NCBI GenBank assembly: GCA_016212195.1
Contig: JACRGW010000037.1
Coordinates: forward strand, 1 to 5,991
Reading direction: 5' to 3'
DNA length: 5,991 bases
From: Nitrospirota bacterium
Lineage (GTDB): Bacteria; Nitrospirota; Thermodesulfovibrionia; JACRGW01
Shown here: positions 5,540 through 5,991 of the stretch, one piece after another
How positions within the stretch are numbered: position 1 is the stretch's first letter
Layout: each line of letters opens with the position of its first letter
Notes under the pieces: model-generated
The model's database searches: none
What the model was told of the DNA's origin: nothing
What the model saw: the letters and a program-made list of their open reading frames with translations, nothing else
Translations under genes and position numbers: made by a program

Positions 5540-5559
5540 TTCTGGCTACTCAGCCAGAA
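5540..5559 (+). other. Stem-loop in the leader of the flavoprotein gene
   Basis: TTCTGGCT - ACTC - AGCCAGAA: a perfect 8-bp stem with a 4-base loop. No T-run follows, so it is not an intrinsic terminator. It lies about 65 bases before the CTG start and could influence mRNA stability or bind a regulator as DNA. Confidence 0.55.
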
Positions 5560-5609
5560 TTAGAATATCCGCACCAAGTGCTGATGTGAACAAGTTATGT
5601 GAAATAGAT

Positions 5610-5616
5610 AAAGGAG
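5610..5616 (+). promoter_or_regulatory. Strong ribosome binding site that fixes a CTG start
   Basis: AAAGGAG followed by the 7-base spacer AATTTTT and then CTG at 5624. It is the best Shine-Dalgarno in the window. An in-frame TAA at 5609-5611 overlaps it, so the coding region cannot begin further upstream. Confidence 0.75.
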
Positions 5617-5623
5617 AATTTTT

Positions 5624-5991
5624 CTGACTACTAACGATCTAAAAGAATTAAAAATAGGAGATTTGACGGCAAAACTTCCTATAATTCAAGGAGGAATGGG
5701 AGTTGGAATTTCCCTATCCGGGCTGGCATCCGCAGTAGCTAAAGAAGGCGGTGTCGGAGTTATTGCTACCGCAGGTATTGGAATGCTTGAACCCGATTTC
5801 TCGACGAATTGGTTGGAAGCAAATATTAGAGCGTTAAAAAGGGAGATTAAAAAAGCCAGAGAATTAACCAAAGGAATTCTTGGTGTCAATATCATGGTGG
5901 CATTATCAAATTATGCTGATCTGGCAAGAACTGCTATTGAGGAGGAGATAGACATTATCTTTTCCGGGGCCGGACTTCCCCTTAATCTTCC
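5624..5991 (+). CDS. Nitronate monooxygenase / FabK-like FMN protein, N-terminal part (3' end outside window)
   Basis: The frame from 5624 is open to the right edge, about 122 residues. It reads TTNDLKELKIGDLTAKLPI, then IQGGMGVGISLSGLA and KEGGVGVIATAGIGML, then ILGVNIMVALSNYADLA and DIIFSGAGLPLNL. This is the N-terminal half of the FMN-binding TIM barrel of the 2-nitropropane dioxygenase family: the PIIQGGM strand, the GGVGVI strand and the GVNIMV strand are its hallmarks. Members oxidise nitronates or reduce enoyl-ACP; the deciding residues lie outside the window. The start is odd: the first ATG (5696) falls inside the conserved GGMG motif, TTG at 5663 has a too-close AGGAG (2-base spacer), while CTG at 5624 has AAAGGAG at 7 bases. 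Either CTG is used or the base is a sequencing or mutational change from ATG. It is divergent from the salvage operon and no functional link is evident. Confidence 0.85.
   Translation, partial: MTTNDLKELKIGDLTAKLPIIQGGMGVGISLSGLASAVAKEGGVGVIATAGIGMLEPDFSTNWLEANIRALKREIKKARELTKGILGVNIMVALSNYADLARTAIEEEIDIIFSGAGLPLNL

Noticed and set aside
5368..5583. Perfect 8-bp inverted pair CAGCACTT / AAGTGCTG about 200 bases apart
   Set aside because: An 8-bp match at this distance is expected by chance in a region of this size, and no target duplication or element between them supports a mobile unit.
5624..5700. Flavoprotein gene as a pseudogene lacking a start
   Set aside because: The frame is intact to the window edge with conserved motifs, and a well-spaced Shine-Dalgarno precedes CTG, so a non-standard start or base error is more likely than decay.
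5686..5895. 69-codon open frame on the minus strand opposite the flavoprotein gene
   Set aside because: The plus strand codes a clear FMN-barrel motif series here; the minus frame is low-complexity (Pro/Ile/Ser rich) and matches no family.

Overview
This is an AT-rich bacterial window. It holds a six-gene minus-strand block, flanked on both sides by genes that run off the window edge. Gram-negative-type envelope proteins (a RodZ-like bitopic protein and a TPR protein with a signal peptide), tightly packed genes and the palindromic intergenic repeats suggest an uncultivated Gram-negative lineage, perhaps Nitrospirota- or Desulfobacterota-like. That placement is an impression from the sequence, not a proven assignment.

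Layout. (1) 1-628, plus strand: the C-terminal part of an amidohydrolase-2 family TIM-barrel hydrolase, open at the left edge. It converges on the next block across only 37 bases, with no visible terminator. (2) 666-5245, minus strand, read right to left: NUDIX hydrolase, S-methyl-5'-thioadenosine phosphorylase (MTAP), PfkB-family kinase, TPR protein, RodZ-like protein, purine nucleoside phosphorylase (PNP). MTAP/kinase overlap by 4 bases (ATGA) and kinase/TPR by 1 base (TAATG). TPR/rodZ are 11 bases apart and rodZ/PNP 23. This looks like one transcription unit, with a 51-base gap after the NUDIX gene. (3) 5246-5623: a 378-base divergent intergenic region. It holds three stem-loops of one palindromic repeat family, two back-to-back sigma70-like promoter candidates, several dyads and a stem-loop in the likely leader of the right-hand gene. 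(4) 5624-5991, plus strand: the start of a nitronate monooxygenase/FabK-like flavoprotein. It has a strong ribosome binding site but apparently a CTG start codon, so a standard gene finder can miss it.

How the genes fit. MTAP carries the Asp pair expected for adenine nucleosides. PNP carries the Glu/Asn pair expected for hypoxanthine and guanine nucleosides. Together with a ribokinase-fold kinase and a NUDIX pyrophosphatase, the block reads as a nucleoside/methylthioadenosine salvage operon that also contains two envelope genes. I see no CRISPR array, transposase, tRNA, rRNA or defence system. I do not find convincing evidence of a wholly new system. The best leads are the unexplained PfkB substrate, the repeat-rich divergent regulatory region and the non-standard start of the flavoprotein gene.
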